A DNA stretch of 64,000 nucleotides from an uncultured Mycoplasmatota bacterium (GCA_947652325.1 CANTCQ010000001.1:62001-126000); one strand, 5' to 3'; counted from the stretch's first letter, positions 51,863 through 60,922 are shown. Notes: generated by a model not told the origin, from the letters alone. Program-made: numbers and translations.

Positions 51863-53305
51863 TTGAAACCTAATTTAAAATTTGTAGCAACCATTTATGA
51901 AAAAGGAAAAAAAAGTAAAATTTATCATGACACAATAGAGCATAGTTATAAGATAATCAAGGATAATGAAGAAAGAAAAGTGGAAGATAGAACAACTATT
52001 TTGATTATTAAAAATATAGAAAAATATAGAGATAATGTAAACAGAAAAATGAAAATTGCAAATATAAAATTTGGAATTAGGTTGTCATTGTTTTCATTTT
52101 TAATAGGGATAAGTTTGTATTTTGGCAAAAATTACATCGAAAGTAAATATGCAGATGAACTCATTTATATCCATAGTAATAAAGAAAAAGAAGATAATTT
52201 CTTATTACTACATCATTGTATAGAGAAAAATCAGACAATCAGTTTACCATTTAAAGAAGATTTGCAAAAATATATTTATTTGTTTGCTCAATATAATAGT
52301 GATATGTCTATTGTGAAAGTAGCAACAAAAATAAAATCTATGGATTTTAGTGAGGAAGAACAAGTAACTTATTCGTTGCTTCTAAAAATTTTTGATTTTT
52401 CTAATGGTGACTTTATTGCTACGCAGTTATATTTTACAATTAATGATAAATATAATGGTAGTGGTCTAAATTCTTATGAAAATTTAATTACCAATTATTT
52501 ATTTTTTAATGAAGAAGCAAAAGAAAAAATATTATGTGGAAACGATTTAAAATTAGAAATTGATGGTAAAAAGTATTTAGTTGTTTTAGATAATAACAAT
52601 AGTTATCCGCCTGAAGTTTATGATTATCTACTAAGATATCAAGAAGAAAAATTAAATGAAATGCATTTGCCTAAAGATTACGTGCTAAATAGTACAATTT
52701 TTTCTTCTATTGTAAAAGCCTATTCTATTAATAGACATATTTCATTTTATTATAAAAAAGAAAAAAGTGGGAAATTGGTCGAATGCACTGATGAAATTTA
52801 TATTAATAAACTTTCTCAATTTTTAATAGAACGTGATGCTCCTTTTGATTATTATAATAAGTATGACCGAATTTTATTGTATTTTTATTTGGATGCTATA
52901 AAAAGAACGAATGGTTATGCATCAATAAAAGATTTATCTTCCTTTATTTATAACACCATTAAAAAAGATGATTTGATTTTTTCTGGTTGGAATTCTTCTT
53001 TTTCTTATTCTGATTTGATAAATTTTTTGGAGTATGATTTTTTTTCTTATAATCAATTATGTGAAATGTGGGATTTTGCATTTTATTCTGATGCGATTGG
53101 AATTTTGCAAGAATTTAATTTATGCTTAAAAATAGAAGTTGTAGAGGGAAATATCACTCCAGAAGAGTATGACTATTTTATAGAAAAAGTGAAATTTATC
53201 TTGGAAAATTCTCCAGAATTGTTTGAAAAATTTAAGGAAGCCAATGTTTTAAATCGTTCCATAGATGGGTTTCGGTTAGAATTAGTTCCTGAGAATAAAT
53301 TATAG
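51863..53305 (+). CDS. membrane-anchored protein of the Fic locus, unknown
   Basis: A 480-residue protein: basic cytoplasmic N-terminus (about 1-72), one membrane helix (about 74-92, LSLFSFLIGISLYFG) and a long Tyr/Phe/Asn-rich domain on the far side with no Cys cluster. The start is TTG 51863 after AGAGGGA. It follows the Fic gene by 32 bases and probably belongs to its operon; it could be a target or delivery partner. No family recognised. Confidence 0.65.
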   Translation: MKPNLKFVATIYEKGKKSKIYHDTIEHSYKIIKDNEERKVEDRTTILIIKNIEKYRDNVNRKMKIANIKFGIRLSLFSFLIGISLYFGKNYIESKYADELIYIHSNKEKEDNFLLLHHCIEKNQTISLPFKEDLQKYIYLFAQYNSDMSIVKVATKIKSMDFSEEEQVTYSLLLKIFDFSNGDFIATQLYFTINDKYNGSGLNSYENLITNYLFFNEEAKEKILCGNDLKLEIDGKKYLVVLDNNNSYPPEVYDYLLRYQEEKLNEMHLPKDYVLNSTIFSSIVKAYSINRHISFYYKKEKSGKLVECTDEIYINKLSQFLIERDAPFDYYNKYDRILLYFYLDAIKRTNGYASIKDLSSFIYNTIKKDDLIFSGWNSSFSYSDLINFLEYDFFSYNQLCEMWDFAFYSDAIGILQEFNLCLKIEVVEGNITPEEYDYFIEKVKFILENSPELFEKFKEANVLNRSIDGFRLELVPENKL

Positions 53306-53355
53306 GAATTTTTTTATTTGGATGTTAAAATAAAGAAAGGAAATGGGGATTTACA

Positions 53356-54090
53356 ATGGATAAAAAAGTTGTACTAATAACAGGAGCAGCAAAAGGAATA
53401 GGAGCCGCTATTGCACGTAAGTTTGCATCATCAAATTTTGATATAGTTATTCACTATTTAACAAGTGAAAAAAAAGCTTTTGCGTTAAAAGAAGAATTGG
53501 AAAATGCCTATTCTATACATGTTTTGTGTCAAAAAGCAGATATTTCGAAAGAAGAGGAAGTAAAAAAAATGGTTTTTAGTGTTTTAGAGACTTTTCAACA
53601 TATTGATATCCTTATAAACAATGCTGCTTTTTGTCAAGATAATTTTTTTAATGAAAAGTCAGGAGAAGAATTTAATCGTGTTATAAATACCAATTTAGGA
53701 GGAACATTTTTAACTTGTAAACATATAGGGGGACAAATGCTCAAACAACAAAGTGGTGCGATAGTAAATCTTTCTTCTACAAATGGAATTGATACTATGG
53801 AAACTTATTCAATGGATTATGATGCTTCGAAAGCAGGCGTAATATCTCTTACAAAGAATTTTGCTAAAGCCTTAGCTCCTTATGTCCGTGTAAATGCAGT
53901 AGCTCCTGGATGGACTAGAACAGAGGCAGTCATGGAAATGAACCCCATTTATTTAAAAGAAGAAGAAAATAAAGTGTTATTGGAACGATTTGCTAGACCA
54001 GAAGAAATTGCAAATGTAGTTTTCTTTTTAGCCCATGATGCTAGTTACATTAATAGTAGTGTAGTGCGTGTAGATGGTGGATTAAAATGA
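53356..54090 (+). CDS. Short-chain dehydrogenase/reductase, FabG-like
   Basis: A 244-residue SDR. Cofactor motif TGAAKGIGAAIA (9-20), NNAA at 89-92, catalytic Ser140/Ser141, Tyr155 and Lys159 (YDASKAG), and VNAVAPGWTRT. It reduces a carbonyl with NAD(P)H; FabG (3-oxoacyl-ACP reduction) is likeliest by similarity, but the operon context (lyase, GNAT) leaves other substrates open. GGGGA precedes ATG 53356. Stop and next start overlap (ATGA). Confidence 0.9.
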   Translation: MDKKVVLITGAAKGIGAAIARKFASSNFDIVIHYLTSEKKAFALKEELENAYSIHVLCQKADISKEEEVKKMVFSVLETFQHIDILINNAAFCQDNFFNEKSGEEFNRVINTNLGGTFLTCKHIGGQMLKQQSGAIVNLSSTNGIDTMETYSMDYDASKAGVISLTKNFAKALAPYVRVNAVAPGWTRTEAVMEMNPIYLKEEENKVLLERFARPEEIANVVFFLAHDASYINSSVVRVDGGLK

Positions 54091-54566
54091 GAGCTGTTGC
54101 AATTATTTCAAACGAAGAAATTTTAGATGTACCTCTATTTTATCGTGATGTGCATGATACAGAATTTCATGCGATGAAAGTACAAGAATTTTGTGATAAG
54201 TACCATTTAGGTGTAACTTTTAAAAGTTTAGGAATAGAGGACGGCTATTATGGTGGGGTTATTTGGCAAACAAAATTAGCAAGTTTAGGACATACTGTCA
54301 TTTGTCATGGTGACCCTACAATAGTTTACTTGCCTAATTATTTATCTGAAAATCAATATGCTTGGTTTCTAAAATATAAAGATTATTTTAAAAAACAAAG
54401 AAAAAACTTATCTTATGTAGTGATAGATTCTGCGTTAAAAATAATAGAAAGTGATGATACTTATTCTAAAAATAATACCTTCTCTTTTTTGTATCATGCT
54501 ATTGAAAATTGTCGGGGGGGGGGTATATTAATGTTAAAGGAAGAATGTGAGGAATTAAAACGATGA
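54087..54566 (+). CDS. unknown protein carrying a G10 tract
   Basis: A 159-residue soluble protein with no recognised family: RAVAIISNEEIL (start), HTVICHGDPTIVYLP, YVVIDSALKIIES, then IENCRGGGILML. Residues Gly144-Gly146 come from a ten-G run at 54514-54523. One G more or less gives a stop within about nine codons after the tract, altering the last ~15 residues and the stop/start coupling (ATGA at 54563) to the lyase gene. It is cotranslated with the SDR upstream. Confidence 0.7.
   Translation: MRAVAIISNEEILDVPLFYRDVHDTEFHAMKVQEFCDKYHLGVTFKSLGIEDGYYGGVIWQTKLASLGHTVICHGDPTIVYLPNYLSENQYAWFLKYKDYFKKQRKNLSYVVIDSALKIIESDDTYSKNNTFSFLYHAIENCRGGGILMLKEECEELKR
54514..54523 (+). repeat. G10 homopolymer in unknown gene
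   Basis: Ten G in GTC-G10-TAT. Immediate flanks and length match the tract at 51425-51434, but the codon phase differs (CGG-GGG-GGG-GGT here; TCG-GGG-GGG-GGG there). Confidence 0.95.
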
Positions 54567-55828
54567 ATCCTTATAAAATGTTAGGAATTAGTGAAAAGAT
54601 AATAGAACTTGCAAGAGTTTGTGAAAAAGAACTACAAAATAGATTTAAATTAGTAGAAGAAGTCTGCACGTATAATTCGATGAAAGTATTAAGTGCTTTC
54701 CAAAAAAATGGACTAAATGAAAGTCATTTTGGGGCAACTAGTGGTTATGGTTATAATGATATGGGAAGAGAAGTAATCGAGAAAATATTTGCTACTATTT
54801 TTAAAGCTGAGGATGCTCTTGTAAGATGTCAAATGGTTAGTGGTTCTCATGCTTTGTCAACTTGTTTTTTTGCACTTTTACGGCCTTCTGATTTACTTCT
54901 TTCGATTAGTGGACTTCCGTATGATACACTTCATGAAGTGATTGGAATAAAAGAAAATAGCAGTTCCTTAAAATCTTTTGGTATTTTATACGACCAAATT
55001 GATTTAATAGAGAATGATTTTGATTATGAAAGAATAGCTGCTTATTTAAAAGAACACAAAGTGAAAGTTATTGAAATTCAAAGAAGCAAAGGATACTCTA
55101 CAAGAAAAAGTCTATCGATTGAGCAAGTTGAAAAAGTCATCCATTTTATTAAAGAAATTGATAAAGAAGTAATTGTGATGGTGGATAACTGTTATTGTGA
55201 ATTTGTGGGGGACAAAGAACCGAGTGAAGTAGGTGCTGATATCGTTGTAGGTTCTTTAATCAAAAATTTAGGTGGGGGAATTGCTCCGAATGGCGCTTAT
55301 ATTGTAGGAAGAAAAGATTTGATAGAGTTATGCGGAGAACGTTTAACTCTTCCAGGAGAAGGACGGGAAGTAGGTCCAACGCTTGGTATTAATAAAAGTA
55401 TTTTACAAGGATTGTTTTTTGCTCCTTCTGTTGTTGCAAGCAGTTTAAAAACAGCGATATTTACGAGTCTTATTTTAGAAAAGCTTGGATATAGTGTAGA
55501 ACCAACTTATAATGAAGAAAGAGTAGATATTGTCGAAAATATTATTTTTCGTAGTAGAGAAGATTTAATAAAATATTGTCAAGGCATTCAAGCTGGGTCT
55601 CCAATTGATTCAGCATTTGCTCCAATACCTGGAGATATGCCTGGATATGAAGATGAGATTATTATGGCAAGTGGTTCTTTTACACAAGGAAGTAGCATTG
55701 AACTTTCTTGTGATGGACCACTAAGAAAGCCTTTCATTGCTTATCAACAAGGAGGGTTAACCTACGAGTATGGAAAGCTGGGTGTATTAAAAGCAATAGA
55801 AAATTTAGTAAAGGATTCATTATGGTAA
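54563..55828 (+). CDS. Methionine-gamma-lyase-like PLP enzyme ('aluminium resistance' family)
   Basis: A 421-residue fold-type I PLP enzyme of COG4100. It has SGYGYNDMGRE near the N-terminus, the PLP-stacking region CQMVSGSHALST, EIQRSKGYSTRKSL, MVDNCYCEFV with the PLP Asp, and the Schiff-base Lys234 in SLIKNLGGGIAPNGAYI. It probably cleaves C-S bonds of sulfur amino acids; the name 'aluminium resistance' is historical. It starts inside the stop of the preceding gene, so a frameshift there may change its translation. Confidence 0.92.
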   Translation: MNPYKMLGISEKIIELARVCEKELQNRFKLVEEVCTYNSMKVLSAFQKNGLNESHFGATSGYGYNDMGREVIEKIFATIFKAEDALVRCQMVSGSHALSTCFFALLRPSDLLLSISGLPYDTLHEVIGIKENSSSLKSFGILYDQIDLIENDFDYERIAAYLKEHKVKVIEIQRSKGYSTRKSLSIEQVEKVIHFIKEIDKEVIVMVDNCYCEFVGDKEPSEVGADIVVGSLIKNLGGGIAPNGAYIVGRKDLIELCGERLTLPGEGREVGPTLGINKSILQGLFFAPSVVASSLKTAIFTSLILEKLGYSVEPTYNEERVDIVENIIFRSREDLIKYCQGIQAGSPIDSAFAPIPGDMPGYEDEIIMASGSFTQGSSIELSCDGPLRKPFIAYQQGGLTYEYGKLGVLKAIENLVKDSLW

Positions 55829-56400
55829 GGTTGAAACAAATAGGTTTTGTAGAATTTGAAGATGATATTTATAAACATTATAAAGAATTGTTTCCAAAAG
55901 AGGAAAGACAACCCTTAGAATTATTAAAAAAATTATACGAAAAAGGAATTTTAAAGTTTGTTAAAATAAAGCAAGAATCTTTAGATGTTGGATTTTTAAT
56001 TTATGTTACAGTTAAAAAAAATCCCTATGTATGGCTAGATTATTTTGCAATTTATAAAGAGTTTCAAAATAAAAAGTATGGAACAGAAGCAATTTGTTTA
56101 TTTAAAGAATATTTTACGAAATATGATGGAATTTATGGTGAAGTAGAAAAAATAGGAAATAGTATCCATGAAGAGGAAAATTGCATTCGAAAGAAGAGAA
56201 TGAAGTTTTGGACTTCTCTTGGGTTTGAACTTTTACATATTGATGCTTCTTTATTTGGTGTAGTTTATTCAACATGTGTTTTAAAATTAAAGTATACGAA
56301 AAGAGAAAATAAAAAAATTTTAGAATATGGTTTTCAACTTTACGAAGCTGTTATGGGAAAAGAAGCAGTTGCTAATCATTGTTTTCTACTAGAAAATTAA
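55822..56400 (+). CDS. GNAT-family N-acetyltransferase
   Basis: A 192-residue GNAT protein: ELFPKEERQPLELL helix, VGFLIYVTVK strand, WLDYFAIYKEFQNKKYGTEAI (acetyl-CoA-binding R/QxxGxG-like loop), and FWTSLGFELL. It overlaps the lyase stop by seven bases, so it is the operon's last gene. The substrate is unknown; it resembles GNATs of Bacilli found alone. Confidence 0.82.
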   Translation: MVRLKQIGFVEFEDDIYKHYKELFPKEERQPLELLKKLYEKGILKFVKIKQESLDVGFLIYVTVKKNPYVWLDYFAIYKEFQNKKYGTEAICLFKEYFTKYDGIYGEVEKIGNSIHEEENCIRKKRMKFWTSLGFELLHIDASLFGVVYSTCVLKLKYTKRENKKILEYGFQLYEAVMGKEAVANHCFLLEN

Positions 56401-56514
56401 CATTTACAATCTTTTTGAAAATGGCGACACTTTAGTTATTCGTTTTTTTAGAACATTAATAATTAATGTTGTATCGCTTTATATACTAAAAATTAGGAAA
56501 AAATAGGAGTAAAT

Positions 56515-57201
56515 ATGAATAAAAGAAAAAAGATGGATATACTTTATGAAGATAAAGAACTTTTAGTAATTAATAAGCCTGCTGGATTGCTTACCATTGC
56601 TACTGAAAAAGAAATGTTTAAAACGCTTTATCATCAAGCACGGGAATATGTAAAAAAACAAAATCCTAAAAATAAGATTTTTATTGTTCATCGATTGGAT
56701 AAAGATACCTCTGGTCTTATAGTTTTTGCGAAAAATGAAAAAGTAAAAAAGGAATTACAAGATAATTGGAATAAGAAAGCGTATGTAAGAGAATATCTTG
56801 CTATTGTAGAAGGAAAAGTAAAAAAGAAAAAAGGCAAAATTGAATCCTATTTACTAGAAGACAAAACATTTAAGGTTTGTATTACTTCTTCATCTAAAGG
56901 AGGTCTTGCCGTTACTCATTATGAGACTCTTGCTGTAACTAAATCTTATTCTTTATTACGAATTTCTATTGATACAGGAAAGAAAAACCAAATTCGAGTT
57001 CAACTGTCTAGTATAGGGCACCCCATTATTGGAGATAAAAAATATGGAAGTAAGAAAAATCCATTAGGCAGAATAGGACTTCATGCTTCTGTTTTAAAAT
57101 TGAAAAATAAAAAAGAGTATTCTTGGTTTGCTAAGATTCCAAAAGAGTTTAAAACTTTATTTGAATCTGCAATTGAAACATATGAAAAATTAGAAAGTTA
57201 G
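56515..57201 (+). CDS. RluA-family pseudouridine synthase
   Basis: A 228-residue enzyme isomerising uridine in RNA. Catalytic Asp62 in VHRLDKDTSGLIVFAKN; NKPAGLL near the start; KNQIRVQLSSIGHPIIGDKKYG in the C-terminal part. It lacks an N-terminal S4 domain, so the RNA target (rRNA or tRNA) is uncertain. AGGAGT precedes ATG 56515. It forms a pair with the RluB-type gene 10 bases downstream. Confidence 0.93.
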   Translation: MNKRKKMDILYEDKELLVINKPAGLLTIATEKEMFKTLYHQAREYVKKQNPKNKIFIVHRLDKDTSGLIVFAKNEKVKKELQDNWNKKAYVREYLAIVEGKVKKKKGKIESYLLEDKTFKVCITSSSKGGLAVTHYETLAVTKSYSLLRISIDTGKKNQIRVQLSSIGHPIIGDKKYGSKKNPLGRIGLHASVLKLKNKKEYSWFAKIPKEFKTLFESAIETYEKLES

Positions 57202-57211
57202 GATTGAATGT

Positions 57212-57919
57212 ATGGAAAGATTACAAAAAGTAATTGCCAATAGTGGTTTTACTTCTAGAAGAAAGGCAGAAGAACTTATTTTACAGGGGAAAGTGAAGGT
57301 TAATGGAAGTGTTATACGTGAGCTTGGAACAAAAGTCATTGCATCAGATATTATAGATGTAGAAGGAAACATTTTAGAACGAAATGAGAAAAAAGTATAC
57401 TATCTTTTAAACAAACCAAGAGGGGTTATCAGTGCTGTTTCTGATGATAAGAAAAGACCTACTGTTGTTTCTTTCATTGATACTAATTTACGTATTTATC
57501 CGATTGGACGGCTGGATTATGATACAACTGGTCTGATTTTGTTAACAAATGATGGAAATTTGGCTAATTTCTTGATGCATCCTAAAAATGAAGTTGAGAA
57601 AATGTATGTGGCAAAAATTGAAGGAAATTTAACTCCCAGTGAATTTTATTGCTTGAAAAAAGGTATTTTTATTGAAGGAAGAAAAGTTGTTCCTAGTTAT
57701 TTAAAGATTAGAAAAACAACGGAAGAAAATCAAATTATTGAGATAGGAATTGTTGAAGGAAGAAATCATATTGTTAAAAAAATTTTTGAAGAACTTAAGC
57801 ATCCAGTAAGTAAACTAAAAAGAGAGAGCTATGCTTTTTTAACGCTTGGAAACTTAAAGTCTGGTGAGTACAGGGAACTTACGGTAAAAGAAGTGAAAAG
57901 GCTATATAGTTTAAAATAA
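57212..57919 (+). CDS. rluB: 23S rRNA pseudouridine synthase, RsuA/RluB family
   Basis: A 235-residue enzyme: S4 RNA-binding domain (1-60, ERLQKVIANSGFTSRRKAEELI) and catalytic domain with Asp102 in GRLDYDTTGLILLTNDG, then EGRNHIVKKIFEEL. The length matches Bacillus RluB. It modifies 23S rRNA near the peptidyl-transferase centre. It follows the RluA-type gene in one operon. Confidence 0.94.
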   Translation: MERLQKVIANSGFTSRRKAEELILQGKVKVNGSVIRELGTKVIASDIIDVEGNILERNEKKVYYLLNKPRGVISAVSDDKKRPTVVSFIDTNLRIYPIGRLDYDTTGLILLTNDGNLANFLMHPKNEVEKMYVAKIEGNLTPSEFYCLKKGIFIEGRKVVPSYLKIRKTTEENQIIEIGIVEGRNHIVKKIFEELKHPVSKLKRESYAFLTLGNLKSGEYRELTVKEVKRLYSLK

Positions 57920-57945
57920 AAAAGGCACCAAATGGTGTCTAATTT
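57920..57945. terminator. hairpin between convergent genes
   Basis: GGCACCA/TGGTGTC inverted repeat with a tight loop and flanking A and T runs, positioned to end both rluB and the ferredoxin gene. Confidence 0.5.
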
Positions 57946-58286
57946 TCATTGTCTATTTGTTCTTCTTTGATATTTTGGCATTCACAGTTATCGCAGTGGC
58001 ATTCTTCACATTCGCAATTCGTTTCCTCATCCAAATGGCAATGATTTTCACAAGAACAATTGGTTTCCTTTTCTTCTGTTGTTGTTTCGCTTTCTTCTAT
58101 ATTTTTTATTTCAATCGCACTTGTTGGGCAAGATTCTATAGCATTTACTAGATTTGCACTTTCTAGATTGTCATTTGAAATTACGCTTGATTTTCCTTCT
58201 TCATCAAATTCGAAATGTTCAGAGTCGATGGCAACACAAGCTCCACATCCGATACAATTTTCTTTTATAACCTTAATTTGTTTCAT
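57939..58286 (-). CDS. 4Fe-4S ferredoxin with metallothionein-like C-terminal tail
   Basis: A 115-residue protein. Residues 1-62 form a single-cluster ferredoxin (CIGCGAC plus CPTSAIEI; the middle acidic as in Bacillus Fer). After an acidic linker, the tail CSCENHCHLDEE, NCECEECHCDNCEC has nine Cys and three His in 28 residues, not part of the ferredoxin fold. It could bind Zn, Cu or extra Fe, or store metal. Electron transfer for the first domain is established; tail function is inferred. Confidence 0.9.
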   Translation of the reverse strand: MKQIKVIKENCIGCGACVAIDSEHFEFDEEGKSSVISNDNLESANLVNAIESCPTSAIEIKNIEESETTTEEKETNCSCENHCHLDEETNCECEECHCDNCECQNIKEEQIDNEN

Positions 58287-58395
58287 TTTTTCATCTCCTA
58301 ATTAGATTATACGTAGGAAACTTTTAAAAATCAATTAGGATATTTGAAAAATGTAAAATATATGATATCATGATAATGATAGCGTAGGTGATAAT

Positions 58396-59265
58396 ATGAG
58401 TTCTAGAATGGATAAATATAAAGACAATTTAGATTTTTCTGGCTCAAGAGCTAGAAAAAATGAAGAATTGTATCAAGAAATCATTTACGATGATTTGGAT
58501 GATATTAATTTGGCTAGTAATGCTCATGTTATTGGAGAAAATGAAAAGAACATTGATATAGAAAAAATTAAGGAATTATTAGAAAAAAATTATCCAGCTA
58601 AGTCTCAAAAAAAGTATACTACAAGACCTTTAAGTGAGGATTTAGAACCTTTAGAAGAAGAAAGAAATGTGGAAGAAGAAACAAAAGAATATGATATTAA
58701 TGCAATTATAGAAAAAGCAAAGTTGGATAAAGAAGTAGATTATGAACGAGAAAGATTAAAAAAAATTAGAGATACACAATATGATATTTTAAAAGGACTT
58801 GATATAGAAGAAGAGGAAAAAGTTTCGAGTGTGGTAAGCAGTCACAAAGATGATTTAATGCATTTAATTAATACAATTACTGAAAAAGAACTTACTCGTG
58901 AAATGAATCCTTTGGATATTTTAACGGATTTAAAAGGAAGTGATGATACTGTTGTTTTGGATGGAGTAAAAGATGCATTAGAAAAAGAATCGGAATCTAA
59001 AACTATTCATGAAACAGTTAAAAATACGGTGAAAGAAGCTGTAAAGGATACAGTGAAAGAAGAAGTGAAAAAAGAAATGGATAAGACATTTTATACCAAT
59101 TCTGTTTCTTTTTCTAAAAGTGATTTTGATGATTTTAATGATTTAAAAGAGGATATGGAATCTAATAAAATTTTAGTACGTATACTTTTTATAGTTGTTT
59201 CTATTGCTTTTATTATGGGACTTATTGTTTTAATTAATCATATTTTTGAATTTAACTGGTTTTGA
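58396..59265 (+). CDS. acidic C-terminally anchored protein, unknown
   Basis: A 289-residue protein. Most is acidic, charged and helical (1-250) with a short repeated KxTVKEAVKDTVKEEVKKEM segment (about 210-232). One membrane helix lies at 265-284 near the C-terminus (ILFIVVSIAFIMGLIVLINHI), so the bulk faces the cytoplasm. AGGTGAT precedes ATG 58396 and a terminator follows. No family recognised. Confidence 0.7.
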   Translation: MSSRMDKYKDNLDFSGSRARKNEELYQEIIYDDLDDINLASNAHVIGENEKNIDIEKIKELLEKNYPAKSQKKYTTRPLSEDLEPLEEERNVEEETKEYDINAIIEKAKLDKEVDYERERLKKIRDTQYDILKGLDIEEEEKVSSVVSSHKDDLMHLINTITEKELTREMNPLDILTDLKGSDDTVVLDGVKDALEKESESKTIHETVKNTVKEAVKDTVKEEVKKEMDKTFYTNSVSFSKSDFDDFNDLKEDMESNKILVRILFIVVSIAFIMGLIVLINHIFEFNWF

Positions 59266-59290
59266 AAAGAAAAATTGTTTTTCTTTTTTG
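59265..59290 (+). terminator. terminator
   Basis: AAAAGAAAAA/TTTTTCTTTT stem directly after the preceding stop codon. Confidence 0.6.
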
Positions 59291-59324
59291 GTAAGTTTTC
59301 TCTTTTTCTTTATATATTTATAAT

Positions 59325-60059
59325 ATGAAGATAAAATCACATCAAAAAAAATTTTTTTCTTTTTTTCAACTTTTTGGAATTGTTTTTATTATTATTCTTT
59401 TTTTTAGTATTGTTTTATTATTAAAATTTAATAAAAAAGTGACTCCTAATTTGCTTTCTATAGCAGAGTCCAGCATTAATAAATTAAACGAATCTATTTT
59501 AACAAATTATCGTGTTAAAGACATTTATCCACAAGTAGATTTAGAAGATGCTATTAAAATTATAAAAAATAATAAAGGAGAAATTATCAGTGTAGATTTT
59601 GCTTTAGAAAAAGTGTATCGAGCTTTATCTATTATTACGGAGTATCTGCAAAAAAGCGTAGAAGATAGAACAACTCGCGATACTATTTTAAGTTATTATA
59701 ATGATAAATTGAGTACTGATTTGGGAAGTATTGTTTTGTCTATTCCTATGGGTGTTTTGAGTGAATCCATTTATCTTGCTAATTTGGGTCCTAAAATTCC
59801 GGTAAAAATTAATTATATGGGCTATGTTGCAAGTTCTGTTCGAATTAAAGTAGAAGATTATGGAATAAATAATGCTTTAGTTTCTATTTACATTGATTGT
59901 TTTATTACCAATGAATTTATTTTGCCAGTGGTACAAAAGAAAGTCAATCATGAATACAATATATTAATTGCTTCTAAAATTATTCAAGGTATTGTTCCTA
60001 CTTATTATGGAGGAGTCATGGAAGCAAAAAGTAATATATTAAATGTTCCTTTACAATAA
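59325..60059 (+). CDS. yunB: YunB-like sporulation protein
   Basis: A 244-residue protein with one N-terminal membrane helix (about 14-34) and a large outside domain. The pattern LGPKIPVKINYMGYVASSVRIKVEDYGINNALVSIYI, then FILPVVQKKVNHEYNILIASKIIQGIVPTYYGG, is the YunB family, produced in the mother cell during sporulation in Bacillus. Start ATG 59325 has no strong ribosome site. Presence suggests a sporulating ancestor or partial retention of the programme. Confidence 0.88.
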   Translation: MKIKSHQKKFFSFFQLFGIVFIIILFFSIVLLLKFNKKVTPNLLSIAESSINKLNESILTNYRVKDIYPQVDLEDAIKIIKNNKGEIISVDFALEKVYRALSIITEYLQKSVEDRTTRDTILSYYNDKLSTDLGSIVLSIPMGVLSESIYLANLGPKIPVKINYMGYVASSVRIKVEDYGINNALVSIYIDCFITNEFILPVVQKKVNHEYNILIASKIIQGIVPTYYGGVMEAKSNILNVPLQ

Positions 60060-60095
60060 AATATGTGTTATACTTATGTTACAGTAGGTGAGGAT

Positions 60096-60920
60096 ATGGA
60101 AGGTACATTATTTATAAATGAAGCAATACATAAAGCAATTTCGGATTATTTGAAATTTCGAAATTATCCAAGTAGAGGAGAATTTCAGTCTTTTTTAGTA
60201 ATGGTTGTACGAACTCTTACTTTGATTTATGGGGAACTTGATATTGAAAATCCTTTTCGAACCAATAGTGAAAGAGGATTTGATATTAATTTGAAAAAAT
60301 TTGGTCTTTCTGATGAAATGTTAAAAGATTTTAAAAACCAAATGCAAATTTATTTTCAAAATGAAAATAATATTTTGGTGAGTAAAGATGCTTTTATTGT
60401 TTTGCAAAAAATTTTAATTGAAATGTTTATGCTTCGAAAAAGTCAAGTTACAGTTACAAGTGAGGAAACAACAAAGTTTAAAGAACTTCTTTATACGCGA
60501 AATGATTCTATTCCTTCTAAAGTTTATTTTTATAATAAATATACACCAAATTCAGATGAAATTATTCAATATTTTAATAGTAAATTATTTGAAAGCCAAC
60601 ACCAGTTTGTTTTTACGGAATATAAAGATATTGCTTTGAGCGCGGAAGCTTATCAACTGGCTGGTTTTAATGCTGTAGAAGTTATGAACATGAAGGAAGA
60701 AGAAATTTTAAATATTAACAATAAAGTGTATCATTTTTTTCGAATTAAAGATACTGACTTAAATAAAAGAAATCGATTGCAGGATGCTATTAGCTATTAT
60801 AAAAAATATGGAAATACGATTACTACGGGTAATGGTTATGTTGATTTTCTTCTTTTGTTAAGTTTTATTGCAACAGGCTTAATGTTACTGGTTTTAATCG
60901 GTGTACAATTTATGAGGTAA
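60096..60920 (+). CDS. C-terminally anchored protein, unknown
   Basis: A 274-residue protein: helical N-terminal region, Phe/Tyr/Lys-rich body and a C-terminal membrane helix (about 250-272, FLLLLSFIATGLMLLVLIGV). ATG 60096 follows GTGAGG; an in-frame ATG at 60063 lacks a ribosome site. The next gene starts 2 bases after its stop. It lies between yunB and yutD and is not recognised. Confidence 0.7.
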   Translation: MEGTLFINEAIHKAISDYLKFRNYPSRGEFQSFLVMVVRTLTLIYGELDIENPFRTNSERGFDINLKKFGLSDEMLKDFKNQMQIYFQNENNILVSKDAFIVLQKILIEMFMLRKSQVTVTSEETTKFKELLYTRNDSIPSKVYFYNKYTPNSDEIIQYFNSKLFESQHQFVFTEYKDIALSAEAYQLAGFNAVEVMNMKEEEILNINNKVYHFFRIKDTDLNKRNRLQDAISYYKKYGNTITTGNGYVDFLLLLSFIATGLMLLVLIGVQFMR

Positions 60921-60922
60921 TT

